27,974 nucleotides of DNA. Source: Schoenoplectus triqueter (taxonomy: Eukaryota; Streptophyta; Magnoliopsida; Poales; Cyperaceae). Where the stretch lies: assembly GCA_964058805.1 (NCBI GenBank), contig CAXKVV010001473.1, forward strand, positions 1-27,974, read 5' to 3'. This document shows, piece by piece, positions 10,115 through 21,190 of the stretch (within the stretch, counting starts at the first letter, position 1; each line of letters starts with the position of its first letter). The notes beneath the pieces were generated by a model. It did not search any database and had not been told where the DNA came from. It was given only the letters and a program-made list of their open reading frames with translations. A program made the position numbers and the translations under genes.

Positions 10115-10535
10115 CCCTTATTAGTTTGATCCGATAGTTCATACTTTTTCATCTCTCATTTAAAATTGTGATCCCACATTATTCTTAAATGTGTTTGATA
10201 TATAATATTTCCAACTTTTCTACATGTATTTGTCTTTATAGAAATTATCTCACTTCAAATTCAATAATGTTAATAAATAATATTTTGGAAAGAAGTTTGA
10301 AAAAATAGTCATAGTTTAGAATTGTGGCAAGTTGGGGAAGTGGCGACGTTAAAAAATAGTAATAGTCATCAAAATTGTCTAATCCTTTTATAACAAATTT
10401 CCGAATGTTTGGAATATTCCAGCTGCTATGAACATGTTGCACTATTTCTTTCTTTGGCAGGATTACTTTATTTATTTATTTATTTTGTAACGCTTTTTAT
10501 CACAGCTTAGTGTGTTGTGAGGTAGCAGTTGAGAC

Positions 10536-10863
10536 GTAGTAACAAGATTTGTCAGTTATTTATGAATAATTCGTTTTTCATCAATAACTGAATATTTAAC
10601 AAATAATTTGTCAGCTTAATATACAATACGTTTTTTGATAAAAAAAAATATTTTTTTCACGAACTATTCATAAAAAAACACATTATATATTATTTTATAT
10701 GGAATTTTATAGTTTATAATATATTTTCAATATTTTATCATTATAATATATATTTTATTTATATTATATAAAATGAACTATTCCGAATTATATCCATATT
10801 ATACCCGAATGTCGAATTTTTATTCTTACCGAACGTTTTCCGAATCACGAACTTGTTACTATG
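10536..10863. mobile_element. Small hAT-like element with 8-bp target duplication
   Basis: The ends are GTAGTAACAAG on the left and, as reverse complement, CATAGTAACAAG on the right. They are flanked by GTTGAGAC (10528-10535) and GTTGAGGC (10864-10871), 7 of 8 identical. The 328-bp interior is AT-rich with no coding capacity. Joining the flanks across one copy of the 8-mer restores a continuous GC-richer sequence (see 10864-11010). Confidence 0.65.
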
Positions 10864-11010
10864 GTTGAGGCCTTGAGGGTAACCCTTCAGCGCGACCCGC
10901 TCCACAATTGTCTGCAGGAATGTCAAGCACAGGCCTATTCCTTAATGCGAGGAGGCATCACGGACACGGCAAGTCGGCAAAGATTTCTTCTGTTATTTTT
11001 TTATGTAATT
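10864..11010 (+). pseudogene. Possible fragment of a non-LTR retrotransposon (LINE) ORF2
   Basis: One frame from 10864 reads VEALRVTLQRDPLHNC, then LQECQAQAYSLMRGG. This resembles the segment of plant LINE ORF2 proteins between the endonuclease and reverse transcriptase ('..LQ.DP.N..L...E..A..'). The base composition is distinctly richer in G+C than the surroundings. The fragment is only about 45 codons and then runs into AT-rich DNA, so the identification is tentative. Confidence 0.3.
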
Positions 11011-11639
11011 TTTTTTTAAATAAACTTAATTGTCCACGAGTCTTTGAAATAAAAAAAAAATACTGGAAGAGAATTCACGATGCGAGCAAGATCCTACTTT
11101 TTAAATCCAACAATCAAAAAGTATAAAAAAATAACTGCACGTATTTTATCACTAAGCATGCATTTGGTGTCGCCAAATTCATCATTTTTTTCACAAAGTT
11201 AGTCGTTATATTAACTTTCATATAACTTTTCTCGGTCTTTTTATTTTGCTAAAAAAATTTCGATTCTTACACCATTCGAAAAAAACTCTAAAGAACTCAG
11301 ATAAAAACTCAACCCCCTTAAGATGATCGAATAAAGGATCAATTTTTTTTTTATCTCAATCACTTCTATTTCATAAAAAACACCGAATAGTGCAAAAAAT
11401 TCAGATCCAGAATCGGACGAATATCAGATTGGATTGGATTTTGTCACATTTAGAGGGATCCCTCTTATCACAAGTTTACAACTACCAACCAGAGAAATTA
11501 ATTATACGTTCTACTTCTACATCTCGTAGGTAAGTAACTTGCCCGGACAGCTCCAGTTCCGTGCAATGGAGAGAGAATTTACAAAGGCTAAACCACTGGC
11601 CAAAATTCAAAAGTCAAAACTCAAACGACTTGACTAATT
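11011..11639. other. Spacer; no gene seen
   Basis: This is AT-rich with poly-A and poly-T runs. No coding sequence, RNA gene or clear terminal repeat was found. Confidence 0.35.
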
Positions 11640-12994
11640 AAGCGATACACTCGTCGGATTCATAATTCATCCTCTCATTTTCAACCACACTTTGCATGCG
11701 CTGGTGTCACAATCACCGCCTCATGACTCATGAGTCATGACATTGCTCGTTATACTTCGCTTGAAAAAGCTGTACTGTACAAATCTCAATTTTTTAATTT
11801 TTTTTTCATGGCCGAATAAACGTTACGCCATGCTTTGCGTAACTGCGTGATGATTTTTTTCGCGTTTGAATGTGTAAGTATTTAGAACAATTATTAGCTT
11901 TATTAGCATATTATGATCGTAAGGAGTAGTGTTGATTTATTAATCAACCATAATAATTTTTATTTATTAACTTTTTTTTAAATCGTAATAAAACAGATAT
12001 ATAACCGCTTTCTTTGAAGAAAAGAAAATTGTAATCACACCAAAAATTTATCTTAATTATGTAAAATTCAAAATTAAATGGTCCAAAAATATTTTAATTC
12101 ATAAAAAAATTCTCTTTCTTTAATTATTTGAGCTAAAAGATAACTTAATGGGCGATTATTTTGAAGAGTTCATCTATGTGCTGACCTCGCTAATTCCACT
12201 CCGAAGTCGGCAAGTCCCAATCCAAACATATTATTATTCTTTAGGTGTCTTTTCAGTTCTTATTACTCAGTTCTTTTTATTTTTACTTTTTTTCCATTTT
12301 GTCTTTTGAAAGGCTACAAACATAAAACATGACATAAATTGACGAAAGTTTCAAAACAACAACGAATAATATGGAGGAATTCTCAGAAGCCGGTCTTAAT
12401 TTTGTTAAAACGGGTTCTGGGTATGGATGAATTAACGACTGGATGTGTACTGATTAGCGAGTTTGAAGATAACATCTCGAGAAATTGACCTTATTACCAC
12501 TATGAAATTTGTTGTATTAATATGTGTATGAATTTAATAGTGTGAGCGTAAATAATGATTGATATGAATATATAAAAATATGTCAGTGAACTACATTTTA
12601 AATTATATTTATGGAGTGAGTACTGTTCAGAGTCTGAACTCACTATGGCCGTCAAATGTGTATTATGTCCGAATTCAATCTTCATCCTTAAATTCACGGA
12701 CCCACTCAAATCAAAATACTTATCCCATAAGATACTCTAGAGGATGTAAATTCATATTTGTGTGCGTATACCCACATAACATGAAAATAGCTTGAAAGAC
12801 AATAACGTACATGTATGTCATTATCATGTATGTTATTGTTTTTTACGTTATTATTGTGTACGCTCGAAAGTATAATTCAAATATAGTTCAAAATGTAATT
12901 CACTAATGTATTTATTGATATATTCACACCAATCACTATCTATACTCATACTACTAAAATTTATAGACACTAATATAACAAATTCTAATGGAAA
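11640..12994. repeat. Diverged duplicated segment (copy B, left part) and spacer
   Basis: Bases 11640-11860 correspond to 590-830 (copy A). The shared words are 'ggtgt(c)ac(a)atcaccgcctca', 'attgctcgtta' and 'gtacaaatctc'. After about 11870 the likeness stops, and the sequence to 12994 is AT-rich with no recognised gene. A plus-strand imperfect repeat of 'cgtacatgtatgtcattatcatgtatgttattg' type lies at 12805-12860. Likeness to copy A resumes at 14385. Confidence 0.45.
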
Positions 12995-13374
12995 GGGATC
13001 ACTTGACAATTGTTATTTGACAATCTACAATGAATTTTCAAATAAAGATGAAAAAAATTCTTAAAAATAGAAAAAAAACTTATGAATTTATTCTTTTACT
13101 TATAGATTAATGATGATTCAAATTTCATTTAACTTCATTATCATTTAATAGTCTATCAAAGACCGTCAAATTATAACTGTTGTAAATTATATAAAATTTT
13201 GATGGTTCTTGATGGAGTATCAAACGATAATGTAATTGCATGAAATTTGAATCACTATCAATCTATAAATAAAAAAAGAAATCCATAAACCTTTTTTATT
13301 TTTAAGATTTTTTAGTATTCATTTAAAAATTTATTGTCAAAATTATCAAAATAAACTATTGTAAAGTGATCCCC
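12995..13374. mobile_element. Fold-back MITE
   Basis: The left end GGGATCACTTGACAATTGTT mirrors the right end, whose reverse complement is GGGGATCACTTTACAATAG. The mirror symmetry continues through most of the element, for example 'atagattaatgatgattcaaatttcat' against the reverse complement of 'atgaaatttgaatcactatcaatctat'. The DNA could therefore fold into one long imperfect hairpin. There is no coding capacity. A worn relative lies at 9835-10114. Target duplications were not resolved. Confidence 0.7.
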
Positions 13375-13435
13375 AGCTAATTATAATAATGCGTAGAGTT
13401 CGATACCTTAAAATCCCGGTACTCTCGTACCTCAG

Positions 13436-13438
<3 letters not shown>

Positions 13439-13498
<60 letters not shown>
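13439..13498. repeat. (TA)n microsatellite, about 60 bp
   Basis: An uninterrupted run of TA dinucleotides abuts the left end of the hairpin element at 13499. TA tracts recur between and after the fold-back elements (13898-13910 and 14346-14379). Confidence 0.95.
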
Positions 13499-13501
<3 letters not shown>

Positions 13502-13897
13502 ATGCTATGGTGCTTCGCGAAGTAAAAAAAATTTGTGCTTCGCGTCCGTATCTCGAATTTAAAAGTTCAAACGGCCGATCCAAACCGTTGAGCATCATCT
13601 TCATATTGAAATATCCTTGGAGATCAAATTTTATATTTTTTTGAATTTTTTTGATATTTTTTAGATGGGTACAAAGTCGCTTGTTTTGGATGGTGCAGAA
13701 ATCTTTAGATTAACAAACTTTGTACCCATCTAAAAAATATCAAAAAAATTCAAAAAAAATATAAAATTTGATCTCCAAGGATATTTCAATATGAAGATGA
13801 TGTTCAACGGTTTGGATCGGCCGTTTGAACTTTTAAATTCGAGATACGGACGCGAAGCACAAAAGATTTTTTGCTTCGCGAAGCACCATAGCATTAC
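13499..13897. mobile_element. Near-perfect fold-back MITE in a TA tract
   Basis: The arms 13499-13677 and 13717-13897 are almost exact reverse complements of about 180 bp, separated by a 39-base loop. The outer ends read GTAATGCTATGGTGCTTCGC. The element sits inside TA repeats, consistent with TA target preference. The few arm differences suggest recent activity. A transcript across it would form a very long hairpin able to feed small-RNA production. It encodes no transposase; a small frame (MKMM.NGLDRPFELL) appears in both arms only because they are copies. Confidence 0.92.
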
Positions 13898-13910
<13 letters not shown>

Positions 13911-13928
<18 letters not shown>

Positions 13929-14340
13929 TTTTTCTATTGTGTTTCCAGTAACATTTCGACCGAAACGCTACCAATCCAAATTTTAATTTTTATGTTTAAA
14001 ATTTTAATTTAAGTAGCTCAATAAAATATTTATATCATAATCTTATAGAATACTAATTTTTATATTATTTAGAGTTAGTTTACTATACTTAATGATTTTT
14101 AGAAAGTAAATATTTTTGACATACAAATTTTATTAATTTTCTATTATTTTAGGGTTATCTTTCAAAAATCATTAAGCAAAATAAATTAATTTTAAATACA
14201 ATAAAAATTAGTATTCTATAAGATTATGATGTAAAGATTTTATTGAGCTATTTAAATTAAAATTTTGAGCATCAAAAATTAAAATTTAGCCCGGTAACGT
14301 TTTGATCGAGGTACTACTGGAAGCACAATAGACAACCACT

Positions 14341-14345
<5 letters not shown>
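13911..14345. mobile_element. Second fold-back MITE, adjacent to the first
   Basis: The left part (tctattgtgtttccagtaac and onward) is mirrored by the right end, whose reverse complement reads tctattgtgcttccagtag. The mirrored blocks run on through 'aattttaatttaa(g/a)tagctcaataaaat', 'atcataatcttatagaatac' and 'cttaatgatttt', giving arms of about 200 bp with roughly 85-90% agreement by eye. It is bounded by TA tracts on both sides. A (GA)n run lies at its left edge. It has no coding capacity and is a different family from its neighbour. Confidence 0.82.
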
Positions 14346-14379
<34 letters not shown>

Positions 14380-14382
<3 letters not shown>

Positions 14383-15241
14383 AGAGTAGTTAATGGCAAT
14401 CCACTTTTTTTTTTCAAACTCGCTAATCCATACTCACCAGTTAACACAAATAAATTGTTTTCTCAACAAGGCCGGATGCAGGAAAATAATTCTTTTCCAT
14501 TTTATAATTTTGAGTATCTTATTTCAAAATATTTTTTGTTCTTTTTTTTCCATCATAAAAATCGCGGCAGTTAATGTGTTTAATCTGTTCGTTTCTAGGA
14601 TGCATACCGGTGAAGTTAGAAGCAGTTAATGGATCTTTGACTTTTCAATCAAATTTTTAATTGAAATTTCGTTCAATGGCATATACATTCGCACTCCATA
14701 GTGCAAAAATACATTATCCGACGGTTTCATAATGTTTTACCTAACTATCTAAAAAGTAGTAACAAAATTATAACAAATATAAAATCTGATCATGAAAATC
14801 ATATTAACCGATTCAATCCAACTATTTAGACTTTAAAAATAAAAAATATAATGCTCACAAATTCGTATTATACATAACACTATAACCATAGCCTCGTACA
14901 TACACATTAATTCGTTTAATTTATCGCCAATTTGGTAAATATTTTTTAAAATAGATTTGGGCTTGAGATAAACCCACAAATGAACTTGAAGGCCATAGTA
15001 CACGCGCACACAACACAACCTGATTGACAAGGCTTTTCGCCTCTTGGCCCATTCCCAACCTCAGAAAAAAACCAACTTATTCTCCATTTTTTGAGGATCA
15101 GTGGTTCACCTTCATTCTCCTCCCTTTTCTTTTCTTCATATCTCCGAAATATCACACACCAATTGGATGGCAACAAATATCTCCACGTCTTGAATCCCAT
15201 CCCACAGCGCTTCCTCCGAGAAAGAACTACCCCTCCGGCCC
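14380..15241. other. Copy B right part and FtsH upstream region
   Basis: Bases 14385-14700 match 1570-1880 in word order ('gccggatgcag', 'cggcagttaatg', 'aatggatctttgactttt'). From about 14700 to 15241 lies the presumptive FtsH promoter, AT-rich at first and GC-richer close to the gene. A CCACGT core occurs near 15182. No other gene is seen. Confidence 0.45.
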
Positions 15242-15302
15242 TCCCTTATAACGAGAGCTCTTTGCTCTCTCTGCTTCTAACTTCTCTCGGCCATTTCGTC
15301 AA
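15242..15302 (+). promoter_or_regulatory. Proximal promoter / 5'-UTR of FtsH
   Basis: CTTATAACG at about 15244-15252 is the best TATA-like word, some 50 bases before the ATG. It is followed by a pyrimidine-rich stretch (ctctttgctctctctgcttc) typical of plant leaders. The assignment is by position and composition only. Confidence 0.4.
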
Positions 15303-18300
15303 ATGGCTTCTACGAGCTACACTCATCCCCTCCTCTCTTCGCCTCTTTACACCTCTAGGCTCTCTCGTAAGCTCTATCGGAGCCCAGTATGCCTTCTTTC
15401 TCCGAAACCTCTACCCAAATACGTCAACTCCCTATCTAACGCTGCCATGGCGACGGTGCTCATCTCCACCATGACCCAACCCGCTCTTGCTGAGGATCTG
15501 GCGCCGCAACAGGCCCCACCTACCTCCCCTCCTGTCCAATTAGAAGCTGCCACCAAGCCCTCCGCTCCTTCTAACCCCTTTGCTCAATCCGTCCTCACTG
15601 CACCGCGTCCTCAAGCTAGTGACCTCCCTGAAGGAAGCCAGTGGAGGTACAGTGAATTCTTAAACGCTGTGAAGAAAGGGAAGGTCGAACGGGTCAGATT
15701 TGCCAAAGATGGTGGCATCTTGCAATTGTCAGCTGTGGATGGCCGTCGTGCAACCGTCGTTGTGCCCAATGACCCTGATCTGATTGATATTTTGGCAATG
15801 AACGGTGTGGATATCTCTGTCTCGGAAGGGGAAGGTGGCAACGGGCTTTTGAATTTACTTGGTAACTTGTTATTCCCTATTTTGACCTTTGCTGGTCTTT
15901 TCTTCCTGTTTCGCCGGGCTCAAGGAGGTGGAGGCGGTGGCCCTGGGGGCCTTGGTGGGCCCATGGACTTTGGCCGATCAAAATCAAAATTCCAAGAGGT
16001 GCCTGAGACTGGGGTAAGCTTTGCTGATGTGGCTGGTGCTGATCAGGCCAAGCTGGAACTCCAAGAAGTGGTAGATTTCTTGAAGAACCCTGACAAATAC
16101 ACCGCACTTGGGGCAAAGATACCTAAGGGATGCCTGCTAGTGGGCCCGCCTGGCACAGGTAAAACCCTATTGGCACGTGCTGTGGCTGGAGAGGCTGGTG
16201 TGCCATTCTTCTCTTGTGCTGCATCAGAATTCGTTGAGCTTTTTGTGGGAGTCGGTGCATCTAGAGTTAGGGATTTGTTTGAGAAGGCGAAGTCCAAAGC
16301 ACCATGCATTGTGTTTATTGATGAAATAGATGCAGTTGGTCGGCAACGTGGAGCTGGGCTTGGGGGCGGAAATGATGAGAGGGAACAAACAATTAATCAA
16401 CTCTTGACTGAGATGGATGGTTTCACTGGAAATAGTGGGGTTATTGTTTTAGCTGCGACTAACCGTCCTGATGTACTTGATTCGGCTCTGCTAAGGCCTG
16501 GTCGGTTTGATAGACAGGTCACAGTTGATCGTCCTGATGTTGCTGGAAGAGTTAAGATTTTGGAGGTATGTCTATTATGCTGTATTTAATTGAGATATGT
16601 ATTATTTGAGTTTCCTTTGGTGAATATAGTGATTGTTAGTTTTAACTATATCAGATGGCATGACATTGTTGGTGCCTGCTTCCACTGAGAAATGAAATCG
16701 CCACCCACAAATACAATGTAGAAGAATTTTGAGGAAATGTTCGTCCTAAATTTGATTTGGTTAATTTTATTTTTTTTCATACAGCTGCTTGATTGTATCC
16801 ATAGTTAGGATAATATACCTATTATAATACACAGAGTGAACTAAAGAACTCAAGATATATTATTATATTCCTCATGGTTCATGGATGCATATAATTATCA
16901 AAGAATCTCACATGCATCAGGTTCACTCTAGAGGAAAGGCGCTAGCAAAGGATGTTGACTTTGAGAAAATTGCCAGACGTACTCCAGGGTTCACTGGTGC
17001 TGATCTCCAGAACCTCATGAATGAGGCAGCTATTCTGGCCGCAAGGCGTGAGCTGAAGGAAATAAGCAAGGATGAGATATCTGATGCCTTGGAGAGAATA
17101 ATTGCTGGGCCTGAGAAGAAGAATGCTGTTGTGTCAGAAGAGAAGAAGAAGCTGGTAGCCTATCATGGTAGTAAAATCATTCTTACAAACAATGCTTTGC
17201 TTTTAAGTTTCATGCGAATTACACAAGCATTTTACCAAATTTGTGGTGAACTTCTTATATTCTTGACCAAGACCCAATTGCGTATTTGCAAACACATCAA
17301 CTGTTGTATCAATTCAATTTGAGAAAAAAAAAGTGTGTCATTAAGTGCTTGTAATAGTTGTTTTATTGATTGGGCAACTGTTACAAATAGCCAAAAGTTA
17401 TGAGGTAACACATTTCAAGCATGGAAAATCCTCCATAGTGCATTGGCTAAAAATAAGCATGTATATCTGCAAAAGACCTTTATTTTCCTTACATGTTAGT
17501 TTTGGACCTTTTCAGAGGCTGGCCATGCATTGGTGGGTGCGCTAATGCCTGAATATGACCCAGTTGCAAAAATTTCAATTATTCCTAGAGGTCAAGCCGG
17601 TGGGCTTACATTCTTTGCCCCTAGCGAAGAAAGGCTTGAGTCGGGTCTTTACAGCCGGAGCTACCTAGAGAATCAAATGGCCGTGGCCCTTGGTGGAAGG
17701 TAAAATATTTGCATAATATTTTTGTTTTTCTATTTTAAACTTTCACACACATGACAGTAATGCCCTTTCTACTTTCTGGCAGAGTGGCTGAGGAGGTAAT
17801 ATTTGGACAGGATAATGTGACAACAGGAGCATCCAATGACTTCATGCAAGTCTCACGGGTTGCCAGGCAAATGGTGGAAAGGTTTGGATTCAGTAAAAAG
17901 ATTGGCCAGGTTGCTATTGGTGGACCCGGTGGCAACCCATTCTTGGGTCAGCAGGTGTTTTTCTTGTCATCTAACTGATGTGTCAATCTTTCTACTTCTG
18001 AAATTACCATGTTCTGTAGAATTGACAAAAATAACTGTGATTATATTCGCATCTTGCATGCTGCACCATTTTTTTATATATGTGCTGATGTTTTTGCTTA
18101 ATTGTTGGGTGTCTGAAAAATTCTATAGGGATAATGCAAAATTCAGAGAAACTTCTATTGTTTTCAGTGCAAGACATTTTATAAGTGTTTATGGAAAGTA
18201 TTGCTATAAGTTTGTGGTAGAAAAGCTATGTTTTGTTAGGATTAGTCTCTTGATCTCATACTTTGCATCAAGTAACTGACATATCTCTGCTACTTTTGGT

Positions 18301-18528
18301 GCACAGATGTCAAGCCAGAAGGATTACTCAATGGCTACGGCTGATGTAGTTGATGCCGAGGTTAGGGAACTTGTTGAGAGTGCTTACTCACGGGCAACAC
18401 AAATCGTAACCACACATATTGACATCCTTCACAAGCTTGCACAGCTTCTGATTGAGAAGGAGACTGTTGATGGTGAGGAGTTCATGAGCTTGTTCATTGA
18501 TGGCAAGGCTGAGCTCTTTGTTGCTTGA
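15303..18528 (+). CDS. Chloroplast thylakoid FtsH protease, FtsH1/FtsH5 (type A) subunit
   Basis: This is an ATP-dependent zinc metalloprotease that, with FtsH2/FtsH8 subunits, forms the thylakoid hexamer removing damaged D1 during photosystem II repair. Exons are 15303-16565, 16921-17167, 17516-17699, 17783-17954 and 18307-18528 (2088 nt, 695 aa), all GT-AG. A transit peptide is followed by a lumenal-cleavage-like ALA motif at 61-63 and a transmembrane segment near 183-203. Walker A GPPGTGKT is at 281-288, Walker B IVFIDEID at 336-343, and the second region of homology with ATNRPD at 385-390. Zinc ligands are H503 and H507 (HEAGH, E504 catalytic) and probably D584. The start was chosen because it gives a plastid-type N-terminus and about the family's usual 700-residue length. 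[18 protein letters not shown] and the end match FtsH1/5 rather than FtsH2/8. The reading frame is unbroken. Confidence 0.97.
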
Positions 18529-18720
18529 TGTGTTAGTCAAGTTTGATCATCATACTTTCTTCATACACTCTGATTTGTGTAAAGAGAGAGAGCTATGTGG
18601 GTTAAGTCTCAGTAGGGTTTTGGTGTATAATTGTTTTTTGTTTAGGGTTCTTTTGTTTGATAGAATACACATTTAGAAAATAATTCAATCTTTAGTGTTC
18701 TCTTGAGTGTTTATAGTATT
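18529..18720 (+). other. FtsH 3'-UTR
   Basis: This T-rich stretch after the FtsH stop contains TTGTTTTTTGTTT-type words and AAAATAATTCAAT near 18676-18689, a plausible near-upstream polyadenylation element. The end of the transcript was not determined. The pseudogene on the other strand ends about 410 bases beyond the FtsH stop, so the two are convergent. Confidence 0.4.
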
Positions 18721-19663
18721 CATAGTGCATTCCTGCTGTTAGGACTATTATCAGCAAGCAATCATCCTTTGTTGTTCTTATTATCAAAATTACAAGGTTT
18801 AAAAATTGTTATACGGGTAGAGGGAAAAAAAAGAGGGGATTGTATACTGCAACAGAAGATTATGTATAAAAGCTCTGCCCAAAATCTTGTCAAAATGTGC
18901 CATAAATTCTACTTTTTGTAAACTCTTCTTCATTTACATAACTAGCAACTATCTTCTTCAGAATGCATATGAAGCTCTTTATATGGCCTTGCATTAGCTG
19001 ATGCAAATTCATCCATGCTTTCAAATATTTCCCTTAAAATTGGTTTCAAGCTGTGGGTATCAGGAACTGATCCTGAGTTCATTCCTATTCTGAATAAATA
19101 TGCATTGTTGTGGCTGAACAATGACTTCAATTTTATTTCTTTTGCTTCCAGTTCCTCGTGTAACAATATCCCGTCTCTGTCCATTCTGCGAATGTCTTTT
19201 AGGTCCTTGTTAGCTGTTAAAATCTGGTGTATTTCAAGATTTTTCTTTTCCCATGACTGAACAACTCCATTATAAAGAGTGTTTATAGCTTGAACTGTGG
19301 TACCTTCTGAGAAATTATGTATAATTTCTGACCAGTTGTTTAAGCTAATAAAAACTGGTGATAACCCTAATCGTCCGGTGAGAACGGCGCTGGTCCATCT
19401 TCAGTTATTTCAGGTTCGTAATTCAGACCAGTCTTCAGCCATCTGTTCAGAAAATGAACATAATTTCTTTGAGCATGGATCCATGCTAAGAAGCTGCTGC
19501 TCCAGCTAAGTAAATCCAGTTGCAGCTGTTTTGTTGATTCCATTTGTAAATTGCTAAGATTTAATCCATGAAGGATTATAGAGTCTAATGTTTTTGCTTG
19601 TGATATCGCTTGCAACTGAGCTTGCTGACATTCAAGCATGATTTCCCACATTTTCATCAGCAT

Positions 19664-20723
19664 GTGAGGTTATTTTTTTTATCAGTAGCGATCTTTTAAA
19701 AAGTTATCAAAGGAAAAAAAATAATATGGAAAAGTTGAGAGTTATTATTATGCTCAAGCTGACATAAAAAATAATAAGATGCATTTCTCCAAAGTCCATT
19801 AACAAATAAACATATGCTTTTTCCCCCCTGCAAATTATAGTTACGAATAGCCTACTTTTAAACAAAAGAAGATTGTTTGCTTGCATCTCCACAAGAAAAC
19901 TATCGTTTCAATAAAATAAGGTGGAAGTTAAAAGGATCGAGAGAGAACAAGACGAAAAAATTAAGTAAAATTGGGTATATACCGTAAATTTTAATTTGGA
20001 TATTCAACCCTTTAAATTTAAAAATTAAGTATTTATCCTTTAAAATGTCAAAATTTTAAATATTTATCCATAACTAGTATTATCCTCATAAAAATCAAAT
20101 TAACAATAAATTAAAATTATAATAAAATAAAAATACCTCTCTATATTTTTTTCGTCCTCCATATAACTTGCACCGCAACAAAATCAACGACGATGCATTG
20201 AATTAAATATATCAGTGCAATACTGTAATGACATAATATGGTTTTATTAACCTTTTCTACTGGAGTCTTTGAAGTAAGGTCTTTTTCTGTCAGCTATTCA
20301 ATTATACTGACTGAAAGAGAAGGGAGACAGAATGAAGCGCATAGGGATGATGGGCAGCTCGGGCAGGTCTCGGTCAGGGATAATTCAATTCATAACGAAG
20401 GGCCTATTAAAGAGACGTTGTCCGAACGGGAAGCGCCAACAGATACTAAATTCGACGGCTCCAATTTAAATATGACTGACGTGGCACATCGTCGTTAATT
20501 TAGTTTAGATCTTAGAATTTAAGATTGATTCTTGTAATAATTCTTTTATGTTGATTATCGCCTATATATAGGCTATGTAATTGCACAAGAATGATATGGA
20601 AAATTATAATTTTGTTAGTTCCACATCCCAAAGCTCAGTTCCGCCATTTTCAAATTCTTCGATTAGCTTGCTAATCGATCCAATTCCCTTGAATACGCCT
20701 GAATTCTCATTCAGATGTATTAC
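19664..20723. other. Broken interior of the DUF632 gene, no central exon found
   Basis: In an intact gene this interval should hold the exon coding for the middle of DUF632. I read the minus strand for the usual WEKKLY...EV hallmark and found only AT-rich DNA with stops. The last exon also has no usable AG acceptor just before CTGATGAAAATGTGG (about 19660). The region around 20225-20640 looks like retrotransposon LTR sequence. Confidence 0.55.
20225..20640 (+). mobile_element. Possible LTR fragment inside the DUF632 pseudogene
   Basis: The stretch is promoter-like: a GC-richer block (20300-20490), an ACGTGGCA word, then a strong TATATATAGGC box near 20565 followed by 'tatgtaattgca', as is common in copia-type LTRs. 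I cannot locate both LTR termini, a target duplication or any gag/pol. The small plus-strand open frame at 20238-20498 has no recognised domain. The identification is tentative. Confidence 0.3.
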
Positions 20724-20815
20724 ATTTTCCTGCCTCAAGCAGCACCTCCACGGCCTGGACCACATCTGCCGCTCTCTTGAACTGTTTTTTGATCTCTAAT
20801 ACAACCTCCACACAA

Positions 20816-21190
20816 CTGGCGGATTTAGGATTTTGATTAGGGGGGGGGCATTATCGGATTGTAATAGTTTATCTGGTTCAAATCCATTAACTAATCGGGT
20901 ACTAAATAAAAAAATTAATAATTTAATATATATACTTAATTAATAAATTTTTTTATTAAATAATAACATTTTATATATTAAAATAACAATAAAATAAAGC
21001 TCAAGTAATAGATAATCAAGTTGATGAAGAAAGTTTTCGATTAAGGAACTTTATATTTTGATATTTTTGCATAATTATTTCATTATGCACGATATTAAAT
21101 ATTTTTTTCTCAATAAAATTAACTAGACAATTCAGGGGGAGCAAAACAAATTTTCAGAGGGCACATACCGAAAACATTACCGAAAAACAC
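20816..21190 (-). other. Intron of the DUF630/632 gene with a possible inserted repeat
   Basis: This lies between GTGTTT (donor) and CCGCCAG (acceptor) and restores the frame from HEK to YCVEVV. On the plus strand it begins GGCGGATTTAGGATTTTG followed by a run of G's and ends with another G-rich 'caggggga' block. This G-run layout occurs in common plant repeats, so a repeat may fill most of the intron. I could not define its ends. Confidence 0.5.

Noticed and set aside
13377..14012. Two nearly identical small open frames (MKMM.NGLDRPFELLNS) on opposite strands
   Set aside because: They are the same sequence read from the two inverted arms of the hairpin MITE, with TA repeats translated as YIYIYI.
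15091..15474. Overlapping 127-aa open frame at the start of FtsH
   Set aside because: It is out of frame with FtsH, which has full family similarity from 15303; the overlap is a shadow.
17836..18279. 147-aa plus-strand open frame across FtsH exon 4 and intron 4
   Set aside because: Exon 4 is explained in another frame by FtsH, and the rest is intron.
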